This document shows, piece by piece, positions 35,670 through 44,216 of a stretch of 64,000 nt of DNA. Location of the stretch: positions 55,904 to 119,903 of the forward strand of contig JAGCCZ010000072.1 in assembly GCA_017651425.1 (NCBI GenBank), read 5' to 3'. Every line of letters starts with the position of its first letter. The stretch's first letter is position 1. The notes below the pieces were generated by a model. That model searched no databases. It was not told where the DNA came from and saw nothing but the letters and a program-made list of their open reading frames with translations. Made by a program: the position numbers and the translations under genes. The DNA is from Bacteroidales bacterium (lineage in GTDB: Bacteria > Bacteroidota > Bacteroidia > Bacteroidales > WCHB1-69).

Positions 35670-37925
35670 ATGCCTGACTACGTACCCAATGAAGTTCTGG
35701 AAAATAAGACCGTTGTCCGGAAATACCGCGAACTGTTGACGGTCCTTTGGCCCAAGACGGATGTCGAGGAGCGGAAAAACATCCGGAAGGCTTTTGTTTT
35801 AGCCACCAATGCCCATAACGGCACGCGACGTAGAAGCGGCGAACCCTACATCTATCATCCAATTGCCGTTGCCCTGATCTGTTGCAAGGAGATAGGCCTC
35901 GGCTCCACCTCCGTGATTTGTGCCCTCCTGCACGACGTGGTCGAGGATACCGACTATGCCCTTGAGGACATTCGTGATCTGTTCGGGGATGTCGTGGCCA
36001 ACATCATCGATGGCCTCACCAAGATCGACGACCTTGTCTTCGACAACAAGAGCCAATCCATCCAGGCCGAGAATTTCAAGAAGATTTTCCTCTCCATGTC
36101 CAAGGACATCAGAGTCATCCTCATCAAGTTGGCTGACCGTCTGCACAACATGCGGACTTTGGATTCGATGCCGCCGGAGAAGCAGCTTAAGATTGCCTCC
36201 GAGACCTCCTACTTCTATGTGCCTTTCGCACACCGCCTTGGCCTTTACACCATCAAGAGCGAGCTGGAAGACTATGCGATGAAATATACCGACCCGATCG
36301 ACTATTTCTCCATCGCCAATAAATTGCAGGAGACCGACGAGGAGCGTCGCCAGCTCATTGCCGAGTTTGCCGCGCCCATCCAGGAGTCGCTGAAAGCCAA
36401 CGGCATAGAAGCCACGATGTCTTCCCGCACAAAGTCTGTCTATTCCATCTATCAGAAAATCCTCAACAAGAAGGTCAATTTTGAGGATATTTACGACATC
36501 TTTGCCATACGCTTCGTCTTCGACAGCCCCGTGGAGCAGGAGTTTGAGATATGTTGGCGCATTTACAAGATTGTGTGCCTGCTCTATCCGACCAATCCGT
36601 CGCGCGACCGCAACTTCCTGACGCATCCCAAGCCCAACGGCTACCAGTCGCTGCACCTGACGGCCATGAGCAAGGCCGGCAAGTGGGTCGAGGTGCAGAT
36701 CCGTTCCAAGCGGATGGACGAGATTGCCGAGAAGGGTCTCGCCGCCCATTACAAATACAAGGAAGACATTACCGCAGAAGCCGATCGCGAGATGGATAAT
36801 CGCTTGGAGGATTGGCTGATGAAAACCCGCGAGATTCTCAAAAGCCAGGATTCCGACGCGCTTGAGTTCTTGAAGGAGGTGAAGCTCAACCTTGGACTCA
36901 AGGAGATTTACGTTTTCACGCCCAAAGGCGACATGCGCACGTTGCCTGCCGGCTCCACTGTGCTCGACATGGCCTACCAACTGCACACCAACCTGGGCAA
37001 CCATTGCATCGGTGCCAAGGTCAACTACAATATCGTGCCCTTCGACAGAGTGCTCTCCAATGGCGACCAAGTGGAGATTATCACCTCGAAGAAGCAGATT
37101 CCCAAGGCCGAGTGGCTGGATGTGGTCCGCACGGCACGCGCCCGCCGCTGCATCCGCGACTTCATCCGCAACGAGCAGACCGGCATTAACGCCGCGGGCG
37201 AAGAATTGCTTAAGAGCTATTTCGAGGAATTCAATGTCGAATACGGCCAGGAAAACATCGACAAGATCTATACGGCCACCCTTTCCAAATCAATGGACGA
37301 GTTTTGGAACAATATTGTGACCCATAAGATTTCCAAGAACAAGATCCGCAAAATCTTGGCCATGAAACAGCCCAAGGAGCTGGCCGAGTTCCAGAAGAAG
37401 ATTGAGGAGGAGATCGCCAACAAGTCCCTTGACGAGCTCATCGACGAGCAGTTCACCACCACGCCGACCGCGTTCTTGCTCGACAACGACTACGAGCGTA
37501 TCAAGTATGTGCTCGCCGATTGTTGCAACCCATTGCCGGGCGACCAAGTGGTGGGCTTCCAGGTGACAGACGACAAGATTGTCATTCACCAGACTTCCTG
37601 TCCAAACGCCATCGAACAGATGTCCAAGTTCGGCAAACGTATCATCAAGACCAAATGGCGCAAGGGTCAGGACATCGCCTTCTTGTCGGGCATTCGATTC
37701 TCCGGTTTCGACCGCAAGGGCATGCTCAAGGAAATCATTGAGATTGTCTCCTCGCAGATGGACCTCAATATGCGCTCCATACACATTGAAGCCAAGCAGA
37801 ACATCTTCTCCGGTACTATGATGCTCTACATACAGAGCGTGCGCGCCCTGACCGACCTCATTGAGAAACTCCGGGGCATCGACCAGCTTGAAACTGTTGA
37901 GCGCATCGGATATGATGTGGATTGA
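35670..37925 (+). CDS. Bifunctional (p)ppGpp synthetase/hydrolase (Rel/SpoT)
   Basis: 751 residues, full length. It controls the stringent response. Domains: HD hydrolase (about 45-195) with SGEPYIYHPIAVA and an intact HDVVEDTD (His88-Asp89), so hydrolysis should work; synthetase (about 235-350) with the RFVFDSP and HPKPNGYQSLHL motifs; TGS (about 405-465, IYVFTPKGDMRTLPAGSTVLD); helical/zinc-finger region with CCNPLPGDQVVGF; C-terminal ACT (about 665-745). It starts 35 bp after the subtilase gene. Confidence 0.95.
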   Translation: MPDYVPNEVLENKTVVRKYRELLTVLWPKTDVEERKNIRKAFVLATNAHNGTRRRSGEPYIYHPIAVALICCKEIGLGSTSVICALLHDVVEDTDYALEDIRDLFGDVVANIIDGLTKIDDLVFDNKSQSIQAENFKKIFLSMSKDIRVILIKLADRLHNMRTLDSMPPEKQLKIASETSYFYVPFAHRLGLYTIKSELEDYAMKYTDPIDYFSIANKLQETDEERRQLIAEFAAPIQESLKANGIEATMSSRTKSVYSIYQKILNKKVNFEDIYDIFAIRFVFDSPVEQEFEICWRIYKIVCLLYPTNPSRDRNFLTHPKPNGYQSLHLTAMSKAGKWVEVQIRSKRMDEIAEKGLAAHYKYKEDITAEADREMDNRLEDWLMKTREILKSQDSDALEFLKEVKLNLGLKEIYVFTPKGDMRTLPAGSTVLDMAYQLHTNLGNHCIGAKVNYNIVPFDRVLSNGDQVEIITSKKQIPKAEWLDVVRTARARRCIRDFIRNEQTGINAAGEELLKSYFEEFNVEYGQENIDKIYTATLSKSMDEFWNNIVTHKISKNKIRKILAMKQPKELAEFQKKIEEEIANKSLDELIDEQFTTTPTAFLLDNDYERIKYVLADCCNPLPGDQVVGFQVTDDKIVIHQTSCPNAIEQMSKFGKRIIKTKWRKGQDIAFLSGIRFSGFDRKGMLKEIIEIVSSQMDLNMRSIHIEAKQNIFSGTMMLYIQSVRALTDLIEKLRGIDQLETVERIGYDVD

Positions 37926-37997
37926 GGTGTTGAAGGATGCATCTTTTTTTATTTGAAATGAAATTAGCTCGAAATCTTTTTCATTCAAAAATTTGTG

Positions 37998-38028
37998 TAC
38001 CTTTGCCGCCCCTCCGATGTCGGAGGGG
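37998..38028 (+). promoter_or_regulatory. Promoter -7 element and leader hairpin of the M13 peptidase gene
   Basis: TACCTTTG at 37998-38005 fits the -7 consensus. Immediately downstream, 38009-38017 (CCCCTCCGA) and 38020-38028 (TCGGAGGGG) form a 9 bp inverted repeat with a 2 nt centre, so a transcript starting near 38012 would carry or abut the hairpin. The ATG at 38066 lies downstream of it, which argues against the longer in-frame start at 37937. Confidence 0.5.
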
Positions 38029-38065
38029 ATTTGTTTTTAACCAACTGATAATAAGTTTGATATAT

Positions 38066-40123
38066 ATGAAAAAGTATGCTCTTGTGACTTTGTCATCGTT
38101 GCTTTGTCTTTTTATTCTCACGAGTTCCACGACTATGACGACCAAAAAGAAACCCAAGAAACAGAAATCCGGTGTGACGCTGTCCAACCTTGACAACACG
38201 TCGGCCCCCAATTTTGACTTTTACCAATACGCCTGCGGCGGATGGATGAAACTGAATCCGCTCGGCGACGAATACGCCCGCTACGGCAGTTTTGACGCTC
38301 TTGGCGAGAATAACCAGAAACAGTTGCAGGATTTGGTGGCCAAACTGGCGGCGCAAAAACATGCGCAGGGCACCATTGAGCAGAAGATTGCTGACCTCTA
38401 CAATATCGGCATGAACACCGACCAATTGGAGACACAGGGCAACCAGCCCATTCAGTCGGAATTGCAGGATATTGCCAGTTTGCAACGTAATAGACTCTCC
38501 ACTCAGTTGGCCGAGATGCTTCTCGAAGGCCATTCCTGTTTTTTCGGTATCTATGGATCCGCCGATCCCGACAACAGCAGCATGACCATAGCCCACTTCT
38601 GGCAGAGCGGCATCGGTCTCGGTGACCGCGACTACTATCTCGAAGCCGAGCAGCAGCACATTCGTGACGGCTATGTCAAGCTGATGACAGACATGTTCCG
38701 CATGTCGGGATACAGCAAGATTGCTGGCTTTGAAGGCGATGAACAGGAGATGGCACAGCGCGTGCTGGCCCTCGAAACCTGCATGGCCGATGCCTTCATC
38801 GACAAGGTGACCCTTCGCGACCCCTACCAGAGCATCCACAAATGCACGGTTGCAGATTTCCAGAAGTCTATCCCCGCCATCGACCTCAACGCCTACCTCA
38901 GGGCGCTGAAAGTGTATCCCGACACCATTAACGTCGGTATGCCTACTTATTTCGCCTCTCTGAGCCGTATCCTGACCATCTCCGATTGGGAGGTAATCAA
39001 GGCTTATTTGGCCTGGCAGGTCATCAACTCTGCGGCTTCTTACTTGAGTGACGAGTTCGTGAATGCCAACTTCGACTTTTACGGCAAAGTGCTCTCTGGC
39101 AAGCAGGTGGATCGTCCGCGCTGGAAACGTGTCGTTGGCACGTTGAACGGCACGATGGGTGAGGCTCTTGGCCAGATGTATGTGAAGGAGTATTTCCCCG
39201 CCGAGGCCAAAGCCCGTATGGAGCAGTTGGTCAAGAACTTGCAATGGGCTCTTGGCGAGCGCATCAAGAATTCCACATGGATGACCGCAGAGACCAAGAA
39301 AAACGCCCTTGAGAAGCTTGCCGCTTTCCGCGTGAAGATCGGCTATCCCGACAAGTGGCGCGATTACAGTGCGTTGCAGATTCTCAACGACAGCTATTAC
39401 GCCAACGTGGTGCGCGCCCGACGCTTTGAGACCGCCTACGAGCTGGCCAAAATAGGCAAGCCCGTTGACCCCACGGAGTGGTTTATGACCCCGCAGACCG
39501 TCAATGCCTATTACGAACCCAACACCAACGAGATATGCTTCCCCGCCGGTATTCTCCAACCCCCGTTCTTTGACATGAACGCGGACGATGCCGCCAACTA
39601 TGGTGCCATCGGTGTGGTCATCGGCCACGAGATGACGCACGGATTCGACGACCAGGGCCGCAACTATGATGCCAAGGGTAACCTGACCGACTGGTGGACC
39701 GCTGAGGATGCGGAAGCTTTCAAATCCCGCGCCCAGCTCATCGTGGATCATTTCAACGCCATTGAGGTCGCCCCGGGTGTCTATGGAAACGGATCCTTCA
39801 CTTTGGGTGAGAACATTGCCGACAATGGTGGCCTCAATGTCTCCTATGCTGCCCTCCAGAAGGCCAAGCAGGATGGCGGCATCCAAGGCAACATGGACGG
39901 TTTCACGCCGGAGCAGCGTTTCTTCTTGGCGTATGCCGCAGTATGGGCCAACAACATCCGTCCCGAGGAGATATTGCGCCGCACCAAGACCGATCCGCAC
40001 TCTTTGGGCAAGTGGCGTGTGAACGGCACCCTGCCGCACATCGATGCCTTCTACGAGGCCTTCGGCATCAAGCAGGGCGACCCGATGTGGCTCGAGCCCT
40101 CCAAACGTGCCAGAATTTGGTAA
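38066..40123 (+). CDS. M13-family zinc metallopeptidase (neprilysin/PepO-like)
   Basis: 685 residues from the ATG at 38066. The hydrophobic N-terminus is a signal peptide or anchor (YALVTLSSLLCLFILTSS). The M13 N-terminal domain starts at FDFYQYACGGWMK. The zinc site is VIGHEMTHGFDDQG (His521, Glu522, His525) with the third ligand in ENIADNGGLNVSY. The substrate-binding FFLAYAAVWANNIRPEE and the C-terminal DPMWLEPSKRARIW, in place of the usual C-x-x-W end, complete the family pattern. It is probably a periplasmic oligopeptidase. The carbamate kinase gene begins 57 bp downstream. Confidence 0.94.
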   Translation: MKKYALVTLSSLLCLFILTSSTTMTTKKKPKKQKSGVTLSNLDNTSAPNFDFYQYACGGWMKLNPLGDEYARYGSFDALGENNQKQLQDLVAKLAAQKHAQGTIEQKIADLYNIGMNTDQLETQGNQPIQSELQDIASLQRNRLSTQLAEMLLEGHSCFFGIYGSADPDNSSMTIAHFWQSGIGLGDRDYYLEAEQQHIRDGYVKLMTDMFRMSGYSKIAGFEGDEQEMAQRVLALETCMADAFIDKVTLRDPYQSIHKCTVADFQKSIPAIDLNAYLRALKVYPDTINVGMPTYFASLSRILTISDWEVIKAYLAWQVINSAASYLSDEFVNANFDFYGKVLSGKQVDRPRWKRVVGTLNGTMGEALGQMYVKEYFPAEAKARMEQLVKNLQWALGERIKNSTWMTAETKKNALEKLAAFRVKIGYPDKWRDYSALQILNDSYYANVVRARRFETAYELAKIGKPVDPTEWFMTPQTVNAYYEPNTNEICFPAGILQPPFFDMNADDAANYGAIGVVIGHEMTHGFDDQGRNYDAKGNLTDWWTAEDAEAFKSRAQLIVDHFNAIEVAPGVYGNGSFTLGENIADNGGLNVSYAALQKAKQDGGIQGNMDGFTPEQRFFLAYAAVWANNIRPEEILRRTKTDPHSLGKWRVNGTLPHIDAFYEAFGIKQGDPMWLEPSKRARIW

Positions 40124-40180
40124 TTATTCATTCGTGAGATGAAAAGTTGTCTCACCAAATCTCCATACAATATATATTAT

Positions 40181-41134
40181 ATGACAGAAAACAAACTCGC
40201 CGTTATTGCCTTTGGCGGCAATGCTTTGTTGAAAAGCAATCAAAAAGGCACCTACGCTGAACAAATCCAAAACGTGACGGAGACCTGTCGTTGTCTGGTT
40301 CCGATGATGAAGGCTGGCTACCGTATGGTCATCGGCCACGGAAACGGACCGCAAGTGGGCAATGTGATGTTGCAGCACAAGGCCGGGGCAGAGACCTACG
40401 AGGTGGCGGATATGCCCCTGAACTTCTGCGTGGCCGAGACGCAAGGCTCCATCGGCGCCCTTATTGAGGAGGGCTTCCGCCGCATTTTCGCCGAGGAGGG
40501 ATGGGACCGCGACACCGTGACGCTGCTCACCCATGTGGAGGTGGACGCCAACGACCCGCTTTTCAAGAACCCCACCAAGCCCGTCGGCCCCTATTGCTCC
40601 AGAGAAGAGGCCGAAGCCTACCATCAGGAGACGGGCGACATCTATAAGGAAGACCCGAAGGGTAACGGCTGGCGCAAGGTTGTAGCCTCGCCCAAGCCCA
40701 TCCGCATACAGAATATCAAGCTCGTGCGCCAACTTGCCGACCAGGGCATCATCGTCATCACAGTGGGTGGCGGCGGTATCCCGGTGGCCAATATCGACGG
40801 ATATCTGCAGGGTGTGCAGGCTGTTATCGACAAGGATTTGGCCTCCGCCATCACGGCAGTGGAGATCAACGCCGACGAGTTCTACATCCTTACCGATGTG
40901 CCCAAAGTCTATATCAACTTCCGCAAACCTGACGAGAAGGCTCTCGATGTGATTACGGTTTCAGAAGCCAAACAATACTTGGAAGAGAAACAATTCACGG
41001 AAGGTTCCATGGCACCGAAGATGCGTGCCGCCATTATGTTTGTGGAGAAGACGGGTCACACCTGCATCATCACTGAGGCCGGTCGTTTGGGCGACGAGGC
41101 TTGTGGCACGCGAATTGTCCCCGACGAGAGATAG
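40181..41134 (+). CDS. arcC: Carbamate kinase
   Basis: 317 residues from the ATG at 40181, the usual length; an in-frame ATG at 40139 would add 14 residues with no family counterpart. Transfers phosphate between carbamoyl phosphate and ADP/ATP. Motifs: IAFGGNALLK, IGHGNGPQVGNVMLQ, FCVAETQGSIGALIEE, DPTKPVGP-like NPTKPVGPYCS, VTVGGGGIPV, KDLASAITA, and EGSMAPKMRAAI near the C-terminus. No arginine deiminase or ornithine transcarbamylase gene lies within the window, so the source of carbamoyl phosphate is not shown. Confidence 0.94.
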   Translation: MTENKLAVIAFGGNALLKSNQKGTYAEQIQNVTETCRCLVPMMKAGYRMVIGHGNGPQVGNVMLQHKAGAETYEVADMPLNFCVAETQGSIGALIEEGFRRIFAEEGWDRDTVTLLTHVEVDANDPLFKNPTKPVGPYCSREEAEAYHQETGDIYKEDPKGNGWRKVVASPKPIRIQNIKLVRQLADQGIIVITVGGGGIPVANIDGYLQGVQAVIDKDLASAITAVEINADEFYILTDVPKVYINFRKPDEKALDVITVSEAKQYLEEKQFTEGSMAPKMRAAIMFVEKTGHTCIITEAGRLGDEACGTRIVPDER

Positions 41135-41158
41135 GGCACCTCGTGCCTTATTCTCTCG
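41125..41158. terminator. Bidirectional hairpin between convergent genes
   Basis: Two nested inverted repeats, CGAGAGA (41125-41131) with TCTCTCG (41152-41158) and GGCAC (41135-41139) with GTGCC (41143-41147), span both stop codons of the convergent arcC and the membrane-protein gene. No long T-run follows on either side. Confidence 0.55.
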
Positions 41159-42389
41159 CATACCTATTTGTCAACGGTCGCTTGGGATCTCCGTTCCAAC
41201 TTAACAGCGACAGGAACAGTGCCGCCAAACTGACGGCCAGAAGGCGATAGGTGAACCAATTGTGCATATAATCGTGTTGATACAACACAATATACCAAAG
41301 GAGTGGCCCGGTTGCGACAACCAGATAAAGTAGGGCCATTTTCCCTCCTGACATACGGAAGTGGAACAAGGTGATTCCGGCAAAAAATATCAACGACAGG
41401 CATACCATGTCCAACGGCAACATCTCGATATTCCGCACGATGGTGTCCCAGCGAGTGTGTTCTTCGGCGGTGATATGGCAGATGGCAGACCCGTATGCGT
41501 CTAAAAAGACATTCTTGCCCAGCACCACAGTGCCAATCAGCCACTTTGTGGCGAAAGTGAGGATATAGCCGACACTCCATAACAGGCATATCAAGAATAT
41601 CTGTCGAATTTTTCCTGCCATCTTTTGCTCTCGGGAATCATATAGCGATAACCAAACCAACAACGGCCAACCAAGTGTCAGCACGGGTGTGGTCAGTAGA
41701 TCGAAATAGCTGGTCAGGGAGGCGGTGACGAAGAATAGCATCCCGAGGGATGGTGCGTGTGAACCGGCACGCACCACAAGAATGGAGGCAGCCAACGTCA
41801 ACGCCCAGATGGGAAAGAACTGCATTGAGAACTGGGTCGCGAAGCCGTTGACCAATACCCAGCTTACAACCCAGACAAGGGTCTTCCACAATCCGGCGCG
41901 TGGATAATAGCAGCAAATAAAGATCACGAACAATAACGCAATGGTCATGGACATCAGCCGTTGAAGCGTTGTGAAAGATGTGATGGCCAGGATAATCCGA
42001 AAAAGGAAAGTGCTGCCGTGCCAGTAGCGCGCGTAGTCGATGGGGACAAATGTCGTGTCTTGTTGCGTGAGCTTGTACAGAATGCCAGTCTGGTCATACA
42101 TGGGATCCATATTCATGCGCGTGACGGCCGTCGCCGACCGGACGGGACGTGTCCGGTCGATGGTGTAGATTTGGTTCAAAATCAGGGCGTCGGTGAAATT
42201 GTCGCGTCTGCAGGCCTCCTCGTCGATGATTGCACGAGGGTAATTGCCCTCCATGAAAAGGGTGGCAGCTGCCTTTTTGACATGGCACTTTACAGCTTGG
42301 TCGGGCAACATGCACGACAAGACCGCGAAGATGCAGTACGAAGCTATCAAAATGACAAAAACGACAAGAAACTTAACAATCTTTCTCAT
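41148..42389 (-). CDS. Polytopic membrane protein of unknown function, paired with GT2
   Basis: 413 residues from the ATG at 42387-42389. One N-terminal helix (FLVVFVILIASYCIFAVLSC) is followed by a ~100-residue extracytoplasmic segment with charged and Tyr-rich stretches, then about 9-10 helices. No conserved domain is recognised. The 5' end overlaps the 3' end of the GT2 gene by 17 bp, so the two are coupled. The layout (bactoprenol-phosphate glycosyltransferase plus polytopic protein with a large first loop) resembles GtrB/GtrC pairs that decorate surface glycans; this is inference from context only. Confidence 0.6.
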   Translation of the reverse strand: MRKIVKFLVVFVILIASYCIFAVLSCMLPDQAVKCHVKKAAATLFMEGNYPRAIIDEEACRRDNFTDALILNQIYTIDRTRPVRSATAVTRMNMDPMYDQTGILYKLTQQDTTFVPIDYARYWHGSTFLFRIILAITSFTTLQRLMSMTIALLFVIFICCYYPRAGLWKTLVWVVSWVLVNGFATQFSMQFFPIWALTLAASILVVRAGSHAPSLGMLFFVTASLTSYFDLLTTPVLTLGWPLLVWLSLYDSREQKMAGKIRQIFLICLLWSVGYILTFATKWLIGTVVLGKNVFLDAYGSAICHITAEEHTRWDTIVRNIEMLPLDMVCLSLIFFAGITLFHFRMSGGKMALLYLVVATGPLLWYIVLYQHDYMHNWFTYRLLAVSLAALFLSLLSWNGDPKRPLTNRYARE

Positions 42390-43305
42390 CCTGGCATTCA
42401 AATTGAATCACTCTGAGCTCATAATTTTTCTTGTCCTTTTTGATGATGACATCCAGGCAGAGACCTGTGAAAAAGGTCATCAAACCGGCTATGGCCAAGA
42501 AACCGGCGCAAAATAGCGTCGGGAAACGCGGTACCAAGCCTGTCTTCAAGTACTCCACGAAGACTGGCACGAGCATCACGATGGCCACCACGATCATGAT
42601 GATGGACAAGGTTCCAAAGAAGACCAGCGGTCGATATTCCATGAAAAGGGAAAAGATGGTTTTGAGAATCTTGTATCCATCCTTGTAGGTGTTCAGCTTG
42701 GAATCGCCGTGTTGGCGGTCCATGTATTGCGTGGGCAGCTCGTGGAGGGTGAACCGCTTGTCCAGCGCGTGGATGGTCATTTCCGTTTCTATCTCGAAAT
42801 TGTCGGACATGACTGGGAAAAGTTTGACGAAGCGCCGGCTGAAGGCGCGGTATCCTGTCATGATGTCATGCACGTTGGCATGCCACAATCCATTGATCAG
42901 ACGGCGTACCAAACGGTTGCCGAAGTTGTGGAAAGGTCGTTTGTTTTCTTGGAAATAGGTGGTGGAAAGTCTGTCGCCGATGACCATGTCCACGCCTTCC
43001 TCGATTACGGTGCGCACGAACATTGGGGCGTCGGCGGGGTCATAGGTGCCGTCGCCGTCCACCATCAGGTAGCAGTCGGCCTCTATCTCGCGGAACATCC
43101 GCCTGACGACATTCCCCTTCCCCTGTGCGGGTTCCTCACGGACGACGGCACCCGCCTCTTCGGCCAAGGCCGCCGTCCGGTCTGTGGAATTGTTGTCATA
43201 CACGAAGACGGTCGCCTCGGGCAGCGCGGCCCGGAAGTCGCGCACCACGCTGGCAATGGCATGTTCCTCGTTGTAGCAAGGGATAAGTACGGCAATGGAG
43301 GACAT
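42373..43305 (-). CDS. GT2 glycosyltransferase with C-terminal membrane helices (DPM1/GtrB-like)
   Basis: 310 residues. The N-terminal GT-A domain has AVLIPCYNEEHAIASVV, YDNNSTDRTAALAEEAGA and the DxD motif in YLMVDGDGTYDP (about 88-99), then MTGYRAFSRRFVKLFP. Two membrane helices occupy about 228-290 (FFGTLSIIMIVVAIVMLVPV and AGFLAIAGLMTFFTGLCL). This is the architecture of polyprenyl-phosphate glycosyltransferases, which load a hexose onto a lipid carrier at the inner membrane. The downstream membrane protein overlaps its end and could use that lipid-linked sugar. Confidence 0.85.
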   Translation of the reverse strand: MSSIAVLIPCYNEEHAIASVVRDFRAALPEATVFVYDNNSTDRTAALAEEAGAVVREEPAQGKGNVVRRMFREIEADCYLMVDGDGTYDPADAPMFVRTVIEEGVDMVIGDRLSTTYFQENKRPFHNFGNRLVRRLINGLWHANVHDIMTGYRAFSRRFVKLFPVMSDNFEIETEMTIHALDKRFTLHELPTQYMDRQHGDSKLNTYKDGYKILKTIFSLFMEYRPLVFFGTLSIIMIVVAIVMLVPVFVEYLKTGLVPRFPTLFCAGFLAIAGLMTFFTGLCLDVIIKKDKKNYELRVIQFECQDEKDC

Positions 43306-43319
43306 GGATCAACTGTGTT

Positions 43320-44171
43320 TTATAGGTCGCTGTAATTACCCTGGAAGGTGGTTCCGCCGTTGATGTCGCCGGTGGTGAAGCCTTTCTTGAGCCATCTCAT
43401 GCGTTGTTGGGAGGTGCCGTGGTTGAACGACTCGGGAGTCGCATAGCCGCGCGCCTTCTTTTGCAGGTAGTCATCGCCGATGACGGAGGCGGTGTTGATG
43501 GCCTCCTCCAAGTCGCCGTCCTCGAGGGATCCGAACATCTGGTTCTCGTGGTGCGCCCACACGCCGGCGTAGTAGTCGGCTTGCAGTTCGATGCGCACGC
43601 TGATCTGGTTGCTCTCTGTCTGGCTTACCTGTGCCATCTTCTGGTGGGCTTGTGAGAGGGTGCCGCGAAGGTTCTGCACGTGATGGCCAACCTCGTGGGC
43701 GATGACGTAGGCGTAGGCAAAGTCACCGTCGGCACCGAGCGTCTGGCGCATGGAGGAGAAAAAGGAGAGATCGATGTAAACCGTCTGGTCGGCAGAGCAG
43801 TAGAAGGGACCGACAGCGGCGGTGGCGTTGCCGCAAGCCGACTGCACCTGGTCGGTGAACATGACTAATTTGGGTGGAACATACTGCTGGCCGATCTTTT
43901 TGAACTGCGCACTCCACACGTCCTCGGTGCTGGCCAGTATTTTCTTGGTGAACGAGGCCAGTTCCTCCTCCTCTGCAGTGGGCGTGTAGTTGGTCTCTGT
44001 GCTGGCTCCGCCGGCGTTGATGTTCTGCATCACCTCGGCAGGGTTGCGGCCCATGAGCAGCGCAATGATGCCCACGATGATGGTGCCGCCAATGCCCAAG
44101 CTGACGCCGGCGGCTCTTCTACCACGTCGATCTTCGACGTTGGTACTTTCTCTTCTTCCTTCTAAATCCAT
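43320..44171 (-). CDS. Putative neutral zinc metallopeptidase (YpfJ family)
   Basis: 283 residues. The N-terminus is charged (DLEGRRESTNVEDRRGRRAA) and is followed by one membrane helix (GVSLGIGGTIIVGIIALLM, about 22-40). Family features are SACGNATAAVGPFYCSADQTVYIDLSFF, then the zinc-binding AYVIAHEVGHHVQNL (HExxH), the downstream ELQADYYAGVWAHH (third ligand Glu), DDYLQKKARGYATPESFNHG and GTSQQRMRWLKKG. The substrate is unknown. It is predicted to be anchored in the inner membrane with the catalytic domain outside. Confidence 0.9.
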   Translation of the reverse strand: MDLEGRRESTNVEDRRGRRAAGVSLGIGGTIIVGIIALLMGRNPAEVMQNINAGGASTETNYTPTAEEEELASFTKKILASTEDVWSAQFKKIGQQYVPPKLVMFTDQVQSACGNATAAVGPFYCSADQTVYIDLSFFSSMRQTLGADGDFAYAYVIAHEVGHHVQNLRGTLSQAHQKMAQVSQTESNQISVRIELQADYYAGVWAHHENQMFGSLEDGDLEEAINTASVIGDDYLQKKARGYATPESFNHGTSQQRMRWLKKGFTTGDINGGTTFQGNYSDL

Positions 44172-44216
44172 TGTTTTTAAGTTTTTAAGTTAATAATTGA
44201 GTTGGTAATTGTCGGG

